DNA of 64,000 nt from Pseudomonas sp. AKS31 (lineage in GTDB: Bacteria > Pseudomonadota > Gammaproteobacteria > Pseudomonadales > Pseudomonadaceae), in assembly GCF_023634765.1 (NCBI RefSeq), contig NZ_JAMLFX010000001.1, forward strand, positions 338,524-402,523, read 5' to 3'. Below the pieces are notes generated by a model. The model was not told the origin of the DNA. It did no database searches and saw only the letters and a list, made by a program, of their open reading frames with translations. Each line of letters begins with the position of its first letter. Positions within the stretch are counted from its first letter, which is position 1. The position numbers and the translations under genes are program-made. Of the stretch, positions 9,471 through 18,175 are shown piece by piece.

Positions 9471-9591
9471 CGGAAACTCCATGGATGAAATGAATTCATC
9501 CCGAATGATTTTTGCTCATTTGAGAAGAAGCGACGGCGAGCTGCAAGCTGCAAGCCACAAGCAGTTTGATTCTAGTCCGGAGGATTTACAG

Positions 9592-10230
9592 ATGAGCAGG
9601 ATTCTTGCGATTCATGCCAGCCCGCGTGGCGACCGTTCGCACTCGCGGCGGCTGGCGGAAGTTTTTCTCAGCGCCTGGCAGGTGCGTCATTCACAGGCGC
9701 AGGTGACTCGGCGTGAAGTCGGTCGAGCGCTGATTCCCGCCGTCAATGAAGCCTTTGTCGCCGCCGCGTTTTATCCACAGCCTGAAGCGCGTCCATTGTC
9801 GATGCAGGCCGATCTGGCGCTGAGCGATCAACTGGTCGGCGAGTTGTTCGACCACGACCTGCTGCTGATTTCCACGCCGATGTACAACTTCAGCGTGCCC
9901 AGTGGCCTCAAGGCCTGGGTCGATCAGATCGTGCGTCTTGGCCTGACCTTCGATCACACGCTGGACAATGGCGTCGCCCAGTACACCCCGCTGTTGCAGG
10001 GCAAGAAGGCGTTGATCGTCACCAGTCGCGGTGGTTTCGGTTTCGGCCCGGGTGGTGAGCTGGAAGCCTTGAACCACGCTGATCCATGGCTGCGTACGGC
10101 ACTGGGGTTCATCGGCATTAACGACGTCACCGTGGTCGCGGCCGAGGGCGAAGAGTCCGCCGAACGCACCTTCGCGGTGTCGGTGGCCGAGGCGGAGCAG
10201 CGTTTGCTCAGCCTTGCCCGGGAGTTCTAG
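9592..10230 (+). CDS. azoR: FMN-dependent NADH-azoreductase
   Basis: The 212-residue flavodoxin-fold protein fits the AzoR family, which reduces quinones and azo compounds with NADH and FMN. The FMN phosphate loop is [12 protein letters not shown] near the N terminus. [20 protein letters not shown] and [13 protein letters not shown] are further family motifs. The start ATG at 9592 is preceded by GGAGG. The open frame extends upstream across the divergent promoter but without similarity. The gene for an SMR exporter begins directly after its stop codon. Confidence 0.92.
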   Translation: MSRILAIHASPRGDRSHSRRLAEVFLSAWQVRHSQAQVTRREVGRALIPAVNEAFVAAAFYPQPEARPLSMQADLALSDQLVGELFDHDLLLISTPMYNFSVPSGLKAWVDQIVRLGLTFDHTLDNGVAQYTPLLQGKKALIVTSRGGFGFGPGGELEALNHADPWLRTALGFIGINDVTVVAAEGEESAERTFAVSVAEAEQRLLSLAREF

Positions 10231-10536
10231 GTGGCCTGGCTGTGCCTGCTGATCGCCGCCGGGTTTGAAGTGACCTTCGCCATGGGCATGAAGTACGCCG
10301 AAGGTTTCACCCGGCTCTGGCCGTCGTTGATCACGGTGATTGCGGCGGTCGGCGGGATATATTTCCTGACGCTGGCAATGCGCGAGTTGCCGGTGAGCAT
10401 CGCCTACCCGATCTGGACGGCGATTGGCTCGCTCGGCACGGTGTTCCTCGGCTTTGCCTTGCTGGGGGAAAGTCTGACGCTGGTCAAACTGGTTTCGGTA
10501 GGGCTGATTGTGGCGGGGGTGGTGGGCCTGAAGTAG
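10231..10536 (+). CDS. SMR family small exporter, SugE/Gdx-like
   Basis: This is a 101-residue protein with four transmembrane helices. Glu13, the essential coupling glutamate of small multidrug resistance transporters, is present in AAGFEVTFAMG. GFTRLWPS and AYPIWTAIGSLGT resemble the SugE/Gdx branch, which exports guanidinium rather than drugs. The start codon is a GTG immediately after the azoR TAG, so it depends on translational coupling with azoR. There is no leader and hence no guanidine riboswitch. Confidence 0.88.
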   Translation: MAWLCLLIAAGFEVTFAMGMKYAEGFTRLWPSLITVIAAVGGIYFLTLAMRELPVSIAYPIWTAIGSLGTVFLGFALLGESLTLVKLVSVGLIVAGVVGLK

Positions 10537-10627
10537 GCTGGTCGTTGAGTTGTCATCATCAGGGAGGATGCTTGGCGGGCGTTTTGCACGCCTTGCATCC
10601 ACTCACCGACCACAAGGATGTTTGCCC

Positions 10628-11506
10628 ATGTCGACGCGTTATCCACTGGTGCTGGTGCCCGGTATGCTCGGGTTTATCCGGCTGATTCTCTATCCGTACT
10701 GGTACGGCATCATCAAGGCATTGCGCCGTGGCGGTGCGACGGTGATTGCGGTACAGGTGTCGCCGCTGCATTCGACGGAAGTGCGCGGCGAGCAGTTGCT
10801 GGCGCGGATCGATGAGATCTTGCGCGAGACCGGGGCGCACAAGGTCAACCTGTTCGGCCACAGTCAGGGTTCGCTGACGGCGCGCTATGCGGCGGCGAAG
10901 CGGCCGGATCTGGTGGCGTCGGTTACATCGGTCGCAGGACCGAATCATGGTTCGGAACTGGCTGACTATCTGCAAAAACACTACCCGGCGGACAGCGCCA
11001 AGGGCCGTCTGCTTGAAGCATTGCTGCGTTTTGTCGGCTGGCTGATGGCGCTGCTGGAGACCGGTTACCACGGGCCGAAACTGCCAGTGGATATTCATGC
11101 CTCGCACCAATCGCTGACGACTGAGGGTGTTGCGCTGTTCAATCAGCGTTATCCACAGGGCTTGCCTGAAACTTGGGGTGGGCACGGGCCGGAGGAGGTC
11201 AATGGTGTGCGTTATTACTCATGGTCAGGGACGTTGCAGCCGGGCAAGACTGATCGTGGCGGTAATCTGTTCGACGGCACCAATCGCAGCTGTCGCCTGT
11301 TTGCGAAAACCTTCGTGCGCGAGCCGGGGCAGTGCGACGGCATGGTCGGGCGTTACAGCTCGCATCTGGGCACGGTGATTGGCGATGACTATCCGCTGGA
11401 TCATTTCGACATTGTTAACCAGTCGCTGGGGCTGGTCGGCAAGGGGGCGGATCCGGTGCGGCTGTTTGTCGAGCATGCGGCGCGGCTTGAGGCTGCCGGT
11501 CTTTAG
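10628..11506 (+). CDS. Alpha/beta-hydrolase triacylglycerol lipase, family I.1-like
   Basis: The 292-residue protein resembles Pseudomonas family I lipases. It opens with YPLVLVPGMLGF, the oxyanion-hole region. The nucleophile elbow is GHSQG with Ser79. Asp237 (QCDGMVGR) and His259 (LDHFDIVNQ) complete a plausible catalytic triad with spacing like LipA. Unlike secreted LipA it has no signal peptide, and no lipase foldase (lif) gene follows, so it may be intracellular or leave by another route. The start at 10628 follows the GGATG-type spacing of the upstream leader. Confidence 0.87.
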   Translation: MSTRYPLVLVPGMLGFIRLILYPYWYGIIKALRRGGATVIAVQVSPLHSTEVRGEQLLARIDEILRETGAHKVNLFGHSQGSLTARYAAAKRPDLVASVTSVAGPNHGSELADYLQKHYPADSAKGRLLEALLRFVGWLMALLETGYHGPKLPVDIHASHQSLTTEGVALFNQRYPQGLPETWGGHGPEEVNGVRYYSWSGTLQPGKTDRGGNLFDGTNRSCRLFAKTFVREPGQCDGMVGRYSSHLGTVIGDDYPLDHFDIVNQSLGLVGKGADPVRLFVEHAARLEAAGL

Positions 11507-11507
11507 G

Positions 11508-11613
11508 ATCAAAAGATCGCAGCCTTCGGCAACTCCTACAGGTTCGGTGTCGAACGCAAATTTTGTGAACGCCCCGAACTCATGTAGGAGCTGCCGCAGG
11601 CTGCGATCTTTTC
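11508..11613. repeat. REP pair of the GATCGCAGCCTTCGG family
   Basis: Arms GATCGCAGCCTTCGGCAACTCC and GGAGCTGCCGCAGGCTGCGATC flank about 60 bases between the convergent lipase and DMT transporter genes. The arms carry several mismatches. Confidence 0.85.
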
Positions 11614-11615
11614 CA

Positions 11616-12503
11616 TCAGGCAACGCTGATCCGGCGGCCCAACACGGTGGTCCAACGCTCGGAAAGAATCACCCCGCCCAACGTCAACAACCCGCCCACC
11701 AAGTGATACATCGCCAACTGTTCCTTCAACACCACCGCCGCAATCAGCGCAGTAATCAACGGCAGCAGATTGAAAAACAACGTCGTGCGGCTCGGCCCCA
11801 GACGCTGCACCGCCTGCATCCACGCCAGCGGCGCAAGCATCGATGCCAACAGACACGCATACAGCACCAGTGGAATGTTCTGCAGGGTCAAACCAGTCTT
11901 CGGCGAAACGGCATACAGCGGAAACAACACAACGATCGCCACCAACACCTGCAAATACAGCAACACCAGAGGCGGCAGGCGCAGCTGCCATTTTTTCAGC
12001 AGGGTGCTGTAGATCGCGTAGGCCAGGGTGGCGATCAGCATCATCGCATCACCCATGTTCACCCCGTGTTGCAGTAGAGCACCGAGGCTGCCGGACGACA
12101 CCACCACCAACACACCGGCAAACGACAAGACTGCGCCGACCAGCGCGCCGGCGGTCAGGCGCTGGCCAAGGCTGATGATCGCCATGGCCAGCGACATCAA
12201 CGGCATCAGCGACAGGATAATGCCCATGTTGGTCGCGGTGGTCAGGGTTGCGGCGAAGTAGGCGAGGCTTTGATACACCGCCATGCCGAGTACGCCGAGG
12301 ATGAAAATCCTGCCCAGGTTCGGACGGATCTGCGGCCAGTGCGCAATCACCGCTTTGAGCATGAACGGGGTGAACAGCAAACCGGCGAGCAGCCAGCGAT
12401 AGAAACCGATTTCGGCGGGGAAAATTGCCCCGACTGCGAGTTTGTTGATCACGGTATTGCCGGCCCAGATAAAAATCGCCAGCAGCGGAAACGCGTATTG
12501 CAT
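11616..12503 (-). CDS. DMT superfamily (EamA) transporter
   Basis: This 295-residue integral membrane protein is built of two EamA repeats with about ten transmembrane helices. It begins MQYAFPLLAIFIWAGNTVINK, typical of the drug/metabolite exporter superfamily. Length is normal. It is transcribed away from the neighbouring AraC regulator gene, with about 95 bases between them, so it may be controlled by that regulator. The substrate is unknown. Confidence 0.9.
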   Translation of the reverse strand: MQYAFPLLAIFIWAGNTVINKLAVGAIFPAEIGFYRWLLAGLLFTPFMLKAVIAHWPQIRPNLGRIFILGVLGMAVYQSLAYFAATLTTATNMGIILSLMPLMSLAMAIISLGQRLTAGALVGAVLSFAGVLVVVSSGSLGALLQHGVNMGDAMMLIATLAYAIYSTLLKKWQLRLPPLVLLYLQVLVAIVVLFPLYAVSPKTGLTLQNIPLVLYACLLASMLAPLAWMQAVQRLGPSRTTLFFNLLPLITALIAAVVLKEQLAMYHLVGGLLTLGGVILSERWTTVLGRRISVA

Positions 12504-12599
12504 GAGTTGAAACCATTACGTTGATGAAGGGCGATTATCCCTTGTCTGGATGCAAGCCTATACTGCGAACCGGACAACCTGCCTCTGAAACCGGACAGC

Positions 12600-13394
12600 A
12601 TGAACAGCAAACACATCGATCTGCTGGATTTCAGCGAACTGCCGTCGGCGGTGTACTTCCGCTACGCCGACTTCAATGCCCATGAATTCGCCGCGCCCCA
12701 TCGTCATCCGTGGGGCACGCTGGAGTACGCCGCGCACGGCGTGCTGCACATGGACGTCGATGGCAGCCGCTTCATGTCGCCGCCGCAGTACGCGGTGTGG
12801 GTGCCGCCGCAGGTCGAGCACAGTTTCTACAGCTATCAACCGGTCAACTATCGCGCGGTGTGCCTCGACCCCAAGGTCTGCGCCGAACTGCCCAAGCGCG
12901 CCTGTACCCTGGCGATCAGCGACATTCTCAAGGCGATTCTCAAAGACTTCGCCGCCCGCGACGTGAAGATTCCCGAACGCGATGCCGATCAGCGCCTGGC
13001 GCAGGTATTGGTCGATCAACTGCAACAGGCGCCGGTGCACGAATGTTATCTGCCGTACGCGAGCAGTCCGGGGTTGCTGGCGATCCTCGAAACCTTGCAG
13101 GCCGAGCCGGGTAACAATCAGCCGCTGGCGCATTGGGCGCTGCAAGTGCATGTCAGCGAACGCACGTTGGCCCGGCAATTCGTCCGTGAACTGGGGATGA
13201 GTTTTGGCGAGTGGCGCCAGCGTCTGCGCTATCTCGCCGCAATCGAGGCGCTGGAGACTTCGCGCAGCGTGCAAGAGATCGCTTTTGATCTCGGTTACAG
13301 CAGCGGCTCGGCATTTATTGCCATGTTCGCGCGGCAGGCCGGGTGTACGCCGGAGCAGTATCGGCGTAGCCATCTGGAAGGCAGGAAGGTGTAA
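12600..13394 (+). CDS. AraC family regulator with N-terminal cupin
   Basis: The 264 residues contain an N-terminal cupin sensor (APHRHPWGTLEYAAHG, with histidines typical of the fold). A C-terminal AraC-type double helix-turn-helix follows, including VSERTLARQFVRELGMSFGE and VQEIAFDLGYSSGSAFIAMF. It is divergent from the DMT exporter gene, the usual layout for an exporter and its activator. The ligand is unknown. Confidence 0.9.
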   Translation: MNSKHIDLLDFSELPSAVYFRYADFNAHEFAAPHRHPWGTLEYAAHGVLHMDVDGSRFMSPPQYAVWVPPQVEHSFYSYQPVNYRAVCLDPKVCAELPKRACTLAISDILKAILKDFAARDVKIPERDADQRLAQVLVDQLQQAPVHECYLPYASSPGLLAILETLQAEPGNNQPLAHWALQVHVSERTLARQFVRELGMSFGEWRQRLRYLAAIEALETSRSVQEIAFDLGYSSGSAFIAMFARQAGCTPEQYRRSHLEGRKV

Positions 13395-13457
13395 CAAGAT
13401 TTGGCTACACTCCAGCAGAGGCCGCCCCCATCGGTGCGGCGACAAGGAGAAAACTCC

Positions 13458-13763
13458 ATGAAGATGTTGCGTGTGCCGTTGTTGATGATTGGTTTGCTCC
13501 TGTGTTCCCAAGGTTTCGCCGCCACGGCGCAACAGAACAAAATGACCACCTGCAATGCCGATGCGACCGCCAAGAGTCTGAAAGGCGATGAGCGCAAAGC
13601 CTTCATGAGTACCTGCCTCAAGGCAACGCCTGCGGCCAACGATGCCAAAGCCCTGACCCCGCAGCAGCAGAAAATGAAAACCTGCAACGCCGATGCCGCC
13701 ACCAAAGCCCTGACCGGCGATGCGCGCAAGACCTTCATGAGTGATTGCCTGAAGAAAAAATAA
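13458..13763 (+). CDS. PsiF repeat protein
   Basis: This 101-residue exported protein has a signal peptide (residues 1-21, ending GFAA) and two PsiF repeats. Each repeat shows the pattern KMxTCNADAxxKxLxGDxRKxFMSxCLK, at about residues 29-55 and 72-101, with paired cysteines. PsiF was named for phosphate-starvation induction in E. coli, but I do not see a Pho box upstream here. The start ATG is preceded by AAGGAG. Function of the family is unknown. Confidence 0.9.
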   Translation: MKMLRVPLLMIGLLLCSQGFAATAQQNKMTTCNADATAKSLKGDERKAFMSTCLKATPAANDAKALTPQQQKMKTCNADAATKALTGDARKTFMSDCLKKK

Positions 13764-13784
13764 CCTGGTTCTGTGGGGGGCCGC

Positions 13785-13959
13785 CCTTACCCTAACCCTC
13801 TCCCAGAGGGAGAGGGTACTGACCGTGTTGTTTTCAGATATCCATCGACCTGAACTATCTGGCCGATTCTGGATTCAATACAGGACTGGAAGGTCGCCGG
13901 ATTTCTTCGCCATTCCTCGTTCGGTTCCCTCTCCCTCCGGGAGAGGGCTAGGGTGAGGG
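13785..13959. repeat. Long REP-like element with CCCTCTCCC/GGGAGAGGG arms
   Basis: The left arm (CCCTAACCCTCTCCCAGAGGG, reading through GAGAGGG) and the right arm (CCCTCTCCCTCCGGGAGAGGG followed by CTAGGGTGAGGG) enclose about 110 bases of unrelated sequence. Related elements lie at 21198, 23117 and 28592. No gene is visible in the 300 bases between the PsiF gene and the AI-2E-type permease gene. Confidence 0.8.
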
Positions 13960-14067
13960 CTGGATCTCAAGCCGTGCAGCAAAAACCGAAACACCGCATA
14001 TACCTAGTGCTCCCCCGGGAACGCTGGCAGACTGCCAATCCTTTTACGCCGTTCGTTTTGAGGCTGT

Positions 14068-15081
14068 ATGCCAACGTTTTCTGAGCGTCATGTAGTGTTC
14101 TGGGTCAGTTGCATCATCATTTTTGGCGGTTTGCTCCTGGTGCTGCCGCTGCGCTTGTTGCCGAGCCTGCTGGCCGGGCTGCTGGTATTCGAACTGGTCA
14201 ACATGCTCACCCCGCAACTGCAACGGCTGATCGAAGGCCGCCGCGCGCGTTGGCTGGCGGTGGCGTTGCTGGGCACGCTGGTCGTCAGCGTGCTGGCGTT
14301 GATCTTCGCCGGCGCCATCAGCTTTCTGCTGCATGAAGCGGAAAACCCCGGCGCTTCCCTCGACAAGTTCATGGGTGTGGTCGACCGCGCGCGTGGGCAA
14401 TTGCCGCCGTTTATCGACGCCTATCTGCCGGCCAGTGCTGCAGAATTTCGCGTAGCGATAGGTGAGTGGATGGGCAAGCACCTGTCCGACCTGCAGCTGG
14501 TCGGCAAAGACGCGGCGCACATGTTCGTGACGCTGCTGATCGGCATGGTGCTCGGTGCGATCATCGCCTTGCAGCGCATCCCTGACGTCACCAAGCGCAA
14601 ACCGCTGGCGGCGGCGCTGTTCGACCGCTTGCACCTGTTGGTGCAGGCCTTCCGCAACATCGTGTTTGCGCAAATCAAGATTTCCTTACTGAACACCGTG
14701 TTCACCGGGATCTTCCTGGCGGTCATCCTGCCGATGCTTGGAATCAAGTTGCCGCTGACCAAAACCCTGATCGTGTTGACCTTCCTGCTCGGCCTGCTGC
14801 CGGTGATCGGCAACCTGATGTCGAACACGCTGATCACCATCGTCGGCCTGTCACTGTCGATCTGGGTGGCGATTGCTGCGCTGGGTTATCTGATTTTTAT
14901 CCACAAGCTCGAGTACTTCCTCAACGCGCGCATTGTCGGCGGGCAAATCAGTGCCAAGTCGTGGGAGTTGCTGCTGGCGATGCTGGTGTTCGAGGCGGCA
15001 TTCGGCCTGACGGGGGTGGTGGCGGGGCCGATTTATTATGCGTACCTGAAGAGTGAGTTGAAGCTGGGCGGGATGGTCTAA
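14068..15081 (+). CDS. AI-2E family (PerM-type) transporter
   Basis: This is a 337-residue polytopic membrane protein of the AI-2E/PerM family. It has hydrophobic segments at about 10-45, 65-95 and 150-175, and a C-terminal block with the family stretch LLPVIGNLMSNTLITIVGLS. Despite the family name, autoinducer export is proven for few members, so the substrate is open. It is a single gene bounded by two repeat elements. Confidence 0.88.
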   Translation: MPTFSERHVVFWVSCIIIFGGLLLVLPLRLLPSLLAGLLVFELVNMLTPQLQRLIEGRRARWLAVALLGTLVVSVLALIFAGAISFLLHEAENPGASLDKFMGVVDRARGQLPPFIDAYLPASAAEFRVAIGEWMGKHLSDLQLVGKDAAHMFVTLLIGMVLGAIIALQRIPDVTKRKPLAAALFDRLHLLVQAFRNIVFAQIKISLLNTVFTGIFLAVILPMLGIKLPLTKTLIVLTFLLGLLPVIGNLMSNTLITIVGLSLSIWVAIAALGYLIFIHKLEYFLNARIVGGQISAKSWELLLAMLVFEAAFGLTGVVAGPIYYAYLKSELKLGGMV

Positions 15082-15090
15082 CCACTCCGT

Positions 15091-15203
15091 GATCGTTCCC
15101 ACGCTCTGCGTGGGAATGCATCCCGTGACGCTCCGCGTCACAACCTCAACAGCGGACGCAGAGCGTCCATGGCGGCATTCCCACGCAGAGCGTGGGAACG
15201 ATC
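15091..15203. repeat. Nested palindromic repeat (GATCGTTCCCACGCTCTGCG family)
   Basis: The outer arms (15091-15118 and about 15176-15203) are inverted copies containing TTCCCACGCTCTGCGTGGGAA, itself a palindrome. Inner sequence has CGTGACGCTCCGCGTCAC and GGACGCAGAGCGTCC. This is a multi-hairpin intergenic repeat between two convergent genes. Confidence 0.82.
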
Positions 15204-15204
15204 A

Positions 15205-16479
15205 TCAGTTCATGGCGCCGTAGCGTTTCATCGCTTCAATCGCCAGACCGCTACCAATGCTGCCGAAGATATTCCCTTCGACATGCCGTGCATTCGGCAA
15301 CATCGCCGAAACACTGTTGCGCAGCGCTGGAATGCCGCTCGAACCACCGGTGAAGAACACCGTGTCGACCTGTTCCACTGCGACGCCAGCATCGTTCAGC
15401 AACTGGGTAACACTGCCGCGTACCCGCTCCAGTAACGCATCAATCGCCGATTCAAACAGCGCTCGGGTCAGCTCAACACTCAAACCGGCTTCGATGCGGT
15501 CCAGCGGCACGTGGCGGCTGTCGGTGTGGGTCAACTGGATCTTGGTTTCTTCGACTTCCATCGCCAGCCAATGCCCGGCACGCTGTTCGATCAGCTTGAA
15601 CAAGCGATCGATGCCGCCGGTGTCTTCGATGTCGTAGCGCATGCTGCCCAGCGCCAGGCTGGATTTCTGCGAGTACACCGAGTTGATGGTGTGCCAGGTC
15701 GCCAGGTTCATGTGGTGGCTGGTCGGCATGTAGGCGCCGCTCTTCATGCGGCTGCCGTAGCCGAACAGCGGCATCAGACCTTGCAGGCTCAGCTGTTTGT
15801 CGAAATCGGTCCCGCCGATGTGCACACCGCCGGTGGCGAGGATGTCATCGTGACGGTTATCGAGGCCACGACGCTCTGGCGACAGGCGCACCAGCGAGAA
15901 GTCGGAGGTACCACCGCCGATGTCGACGATCAGCACCAGTTCTTCTTTCTCGATGGTCGACTCGTAGTCGAAGGCCGCCGCGATCGGTTCGTACTGGAAC
16001 GACACGTCCTTGAAGCCGATCTTGCGCGCCACTTCTACCAAGGTGTCTTCGGCTTCCTGGTCCGCCAGCGGATCGTCATCGACGAAGAACACCGGACGCC
16101 CAAGCACCACCTGCTCGAATTCCCGACCGGCGGCGGTTTCGGCGCGGCTCTTCAGTTGGCCGATGAACAGGCCGAGCAAGTCCTTGAACGGCATAGCGGT
16201 GCCGAGGACGCTGGTGTCGTGCTTGATCAGCTTGGAACCGAGCAGGCTTTTCAGCGAGCGCATCAGCCGGCCTTCGTAGCCTTCCAGGTACTCGTGCAAC
16301 GCCAGACGACCGTACACCGGACGGCGTTCCTCAATGTTGAAGAAGACCACCGACGGCAGGGTGATCTTGTCGTCTTCCAGCGCGATCATCGTTTCCATGC
16401 CGGGGCGCAGCCAGCCGACGGTGGAGTTGGACGTGCCGAAGTCGATGCCGCAGGCACGGGCTGGAGAGGCGTCTTTCAT
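15205..16479 (-). CDS. Hsp70 family protein, YegD-like
   Basis: The 424-residue actin-fold ATPase resembles the nucleotide-binding half of DnaK. It has [13 protein letters not shown] (phosphate 1), [13 protein letters not shown] (phosphate 2) and [13 protein letters not shown] (adenosine motif). It is shorter than DnaK (about 638) and lacks a recognisable substrate-binding domain and lid, as in E. coli YegD. It is divergent from the J-protein gene cbpA, which raises the possibility that the two proteins cooperate. Confidence 0.88.
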   Translation of the reverse strand: MKDASPARACGIDFGTSNSTVGWLRPGMETMIALEDDKITLPSVVFFNIEERRPVYGRLALHEYLEGYEGRLMRSLKSLLGSKLIKHDTSVLGTAMPFKDLLGLFIGQLKSRAETAAGREFEQVVLGRPVFFVDDDPLADQEAEDTLVEVARKIGFKDVSFQYEPIAAAFDYESTIEKEELVLIVDIGGGTSDFSLVRLSPERRGLDNRHDDILATGGVHIGGTDFDKQLSLQGLMPLFGYGSRMKSGAYMPTSHHMNLATWHTINSVYSQKSSLALGSMRYDIEDTGGIDRLFKLIEQRAGHWLAMEVEETKIQLTHTDSRHVPLDRIEAGLSVELTRALFESAIDALLERVRGSVTQLLNDAGVAVEQVDTVFFTGGSSGIPALRNSVSAMLPNARHVEGNIFGSIGSGLAIEAMKRYGAMN

Positions 16480-16574
16480 GTCTTTCGGTTCCGGTCAAAA
16501 AAACGGCCGCGCAGTGTATGTCAGTGCGCGCCAGATTCGAAGGCCGGTCATCTGCTATTTCACGACTAAACTGC

Positions 16575-16601
16575 CTTGAAAGCTCCGACTTTGCCCCAAA
16601 C
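16575..16601 (+). promoter_or_regulatory. Probable heat-shock (sigma-32) promoter upstream of cbpA
   Basis: CTTGAA (16575-16580) and CCCCAAACT (from 16594) are separated by 13 bases, matching the sigma-32 pattern CTTGAA-N13-17-CCCCAT-T apart from the ending of the -10 element. It lies about 170 bases before the cbpA start. The orientation fits cbpA, not the divergent Hsp70 gene. Confidence 0.5.
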
Positions 16602-16771
16602 TTGCTGGCATGGGCCGGCAGAACCACCGGCGGTCACCAGAACCGCCGTCCACTGCCGATAAACTTCTGCTGCGCCACCCGGTCACAAACTTGAGATCGG
16701 TCAACCCGGCACGCGCGAATGAGCGCATGCTGGTCTCGGCGCGAAATCGATAACGGACGGTGATTCCTTCG

Positions 16772-17722
16772 ATGGACTTCAAAGACTATTACAAGATACT
16801 CGGCGTGGAGCCGACAGCAGACGACAAGGCAATCAAGGCTGCCTATCGCAAGCTGGCGCGCAAATACCACCCTGATGTCAGCAAGGAAAAGGACGCTGAG
16901 GCCAAGTTCAAAGACGCCTCGGAAGCCTATGAAGCGCTGAAGAGCGCCGACAAACGCGCCGAATACGACGAACTGCGCCGTTATGGCCAGCACGGTCAGC
17001 CGTTCCAGGGGCCACCGGGCTGGCAGAGCCGTGGCGGCTTTGGCGGTGGCGGTGGCGACACCGGCGACTTCTCGGACTTCTTCAGCTCGATCTTCGGCAA
17101 TCGCGGCCCCGGTTTCGGTGGCGGCGATGGTCGACAACAACGCAGTGCAGGACGCCGGGGACAAGACGTGGAAATGGAACTGCCGATCTTCCTCGAAGAG
17201 ACGCTGGCGAACGAGTCGAAGAAAGTCACCTTCCAGGTGCCGCAGTACAACGCCAACGGCCAGCACGTCAGTAACACCAGCAAGAGCCTGAACGTGAAGA
17301 TCCCGGCCGGCGTGACCGACGGCGAGCGCATCCGCCTCAAGGGCCAGGGCGCACCGGGCGTCGGTGGCGGGGCGAATGGCGATCTGTACCTGACCATTCG
17401 TTTTGCGCCGCACCCGAAATTCGATGTGGAAGGCGAAAACCTGATCATCACCTTGCCGCTGGCGCCGTGGGAGCTGGCGCTGGGCGCCGAAGTGGCGGTG
17501 CCGACCCTGACCGGCAAGATCAACCTCAAGGTCCCTGCCGGCAGCCAGAACGGTCAGCGCATGCGCGCCAAGGGCCATGGCCTGAAAAACAAGGCCGGTG
17601 AGCGCGGTTACCTGTTCGTCCAGCTCAAGGCTGTAATGCCGAAAGCCGCTGACGACGAGGTCAAGGTGCTGTGGCAGGAACTGGCGAAGAAAGCCGCCTT
17701 CAATCCGCGAGAGAACTTCTGA
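16772..17722 (+). CDS. cbpA: DnaJ-like co-chaperone CbpA
   Basis: CbpA is a J-domain co-chaperone and DNA-binding protein. The 316 residues comprise a J domain (1-70) with the HPD motif at 33-35. A Gly/Phe-rich linker follows (about 75-125, rich in GGFGGGGG). Then come the two C-terminal beta domains, with no zinc-finger cysteines, which separates it from DnaJ. The start is the ATG at 16772 ([12 protein letters not shown]). The modulator gene cbpM follows after 23 bases. Confidence 0.95.
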   Translation: MDFKDYYKILGVEPTADDKAIKAAYRKLARKYHPDVSKEKDAEAKFKDASEAYEALKSADKRAEYDELRRYGQHGQPFQGPPGWQSRGGFGGGGGDTGDFSDFFSSIFGNRGPGFGGGDGRQQRSAGRRGQDVEMELPIFLEETLANESKKVTFQVPQYNANGQHVSNTSKSLNVKIPAGVTDGERIRLKGQGAPGVGGGANGDLYLTIRFAPHPKFDVEGENLIITLPLAPWELALGAEVAVPTLTGKINLKVPAGSQNGQRMRAKGHGLKNKAGERGYLFVQLKAVMPKAADDEVKVLWQELAKKAAFNPRENF

Positions 17723-17745
17723 ATCCGACGACGGAGTAGCCCATC

Positions 17746-18051
17746 ATGAGCAGCCCCCTGATCGTTCAACTGGACCTGGCAGAATTCTGTGAGGCGGCCG
17801 ATCTGTCGGACGTCTACGTGATCGAAATCGTCGAACACGGCATCCTCGAACCTCAGGGCGCGCAGCCCCGGGAGTGGCGTTTCACCGATTACGAACTGAG
17901 TCTGGCCAAACGCGCCGCGAAGCTGCGACGCGAGCTGGAGCTGGAGTGGGAAGGTGTTGCGCTGGCGTTGGATCTGCTGGAGGAAGTGCAGGCATTGCGT
18001 GCCGAGAATCGCATGTTGCGCCAGCGTCTGGGGCGGTTGGTGGTGGAGTAG
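17746..18051 (+). CDS. cbpM: Chaperone modulator CbpM
   Basis: The 101-residue protein fits CbpM, a MerR-HTH-like small protein that binds the J domain of CbpA and inhibits it. It is acidic at the N terminus, has the AADLSDVYVIEIVEHGILEP segment (trimmed here to the helix region), and ends in a heptad-rich helix (LLEEVQALRAENRMLRQRL). Its position directly after cbpA supports the call. Confidence 0.92.
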   Translation: MSSPLIVQLDLAEFCEAADLSDVYVIEIVEHGILEPQGAQPREWRFTDYELSLAKRAAKLRRELELEWEGVALALDLLEEVQALRAENRMLRQRLGRLVVE

Positions 18052-18087
18052 TCAGTCTGATGTTTTCCGGTTTGCTGATCGGGCCTC

Positions 18088-18152
18088 TTCGCGAGCAGCC
18101 TCGCTCCCACAGTTGATCGCGGTCTTCTGTGGGCGCGAGCCTGCTCGCGAAG
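18088..18152. repeat. REP-type palindrome pair
   Basis: Arms TTCGCGAGCAGCCTCGCTCCC and GCGCGAGCCTGCTCGCGAA lie between the convergent cbpM and histidine kinase genes. It is the same family as the pair at 3935-4024. Confidence 0.8.
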
Positions 18153-18175
18153 AACGATAACGCGGTCTTGCGACG

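Noticed and set aside
10200..10240. A guanidine riboswitch for the SugE/Gdx-like exporter
   Set aside because: The exporter start codon directly follows the azoR stop codon, leaving no leader.
13395..13457. A Pho box before the PsiF gene
   Set aside because: No repeated CTGTCAT-like elements are visible in the short gap after the AraC-family gene.
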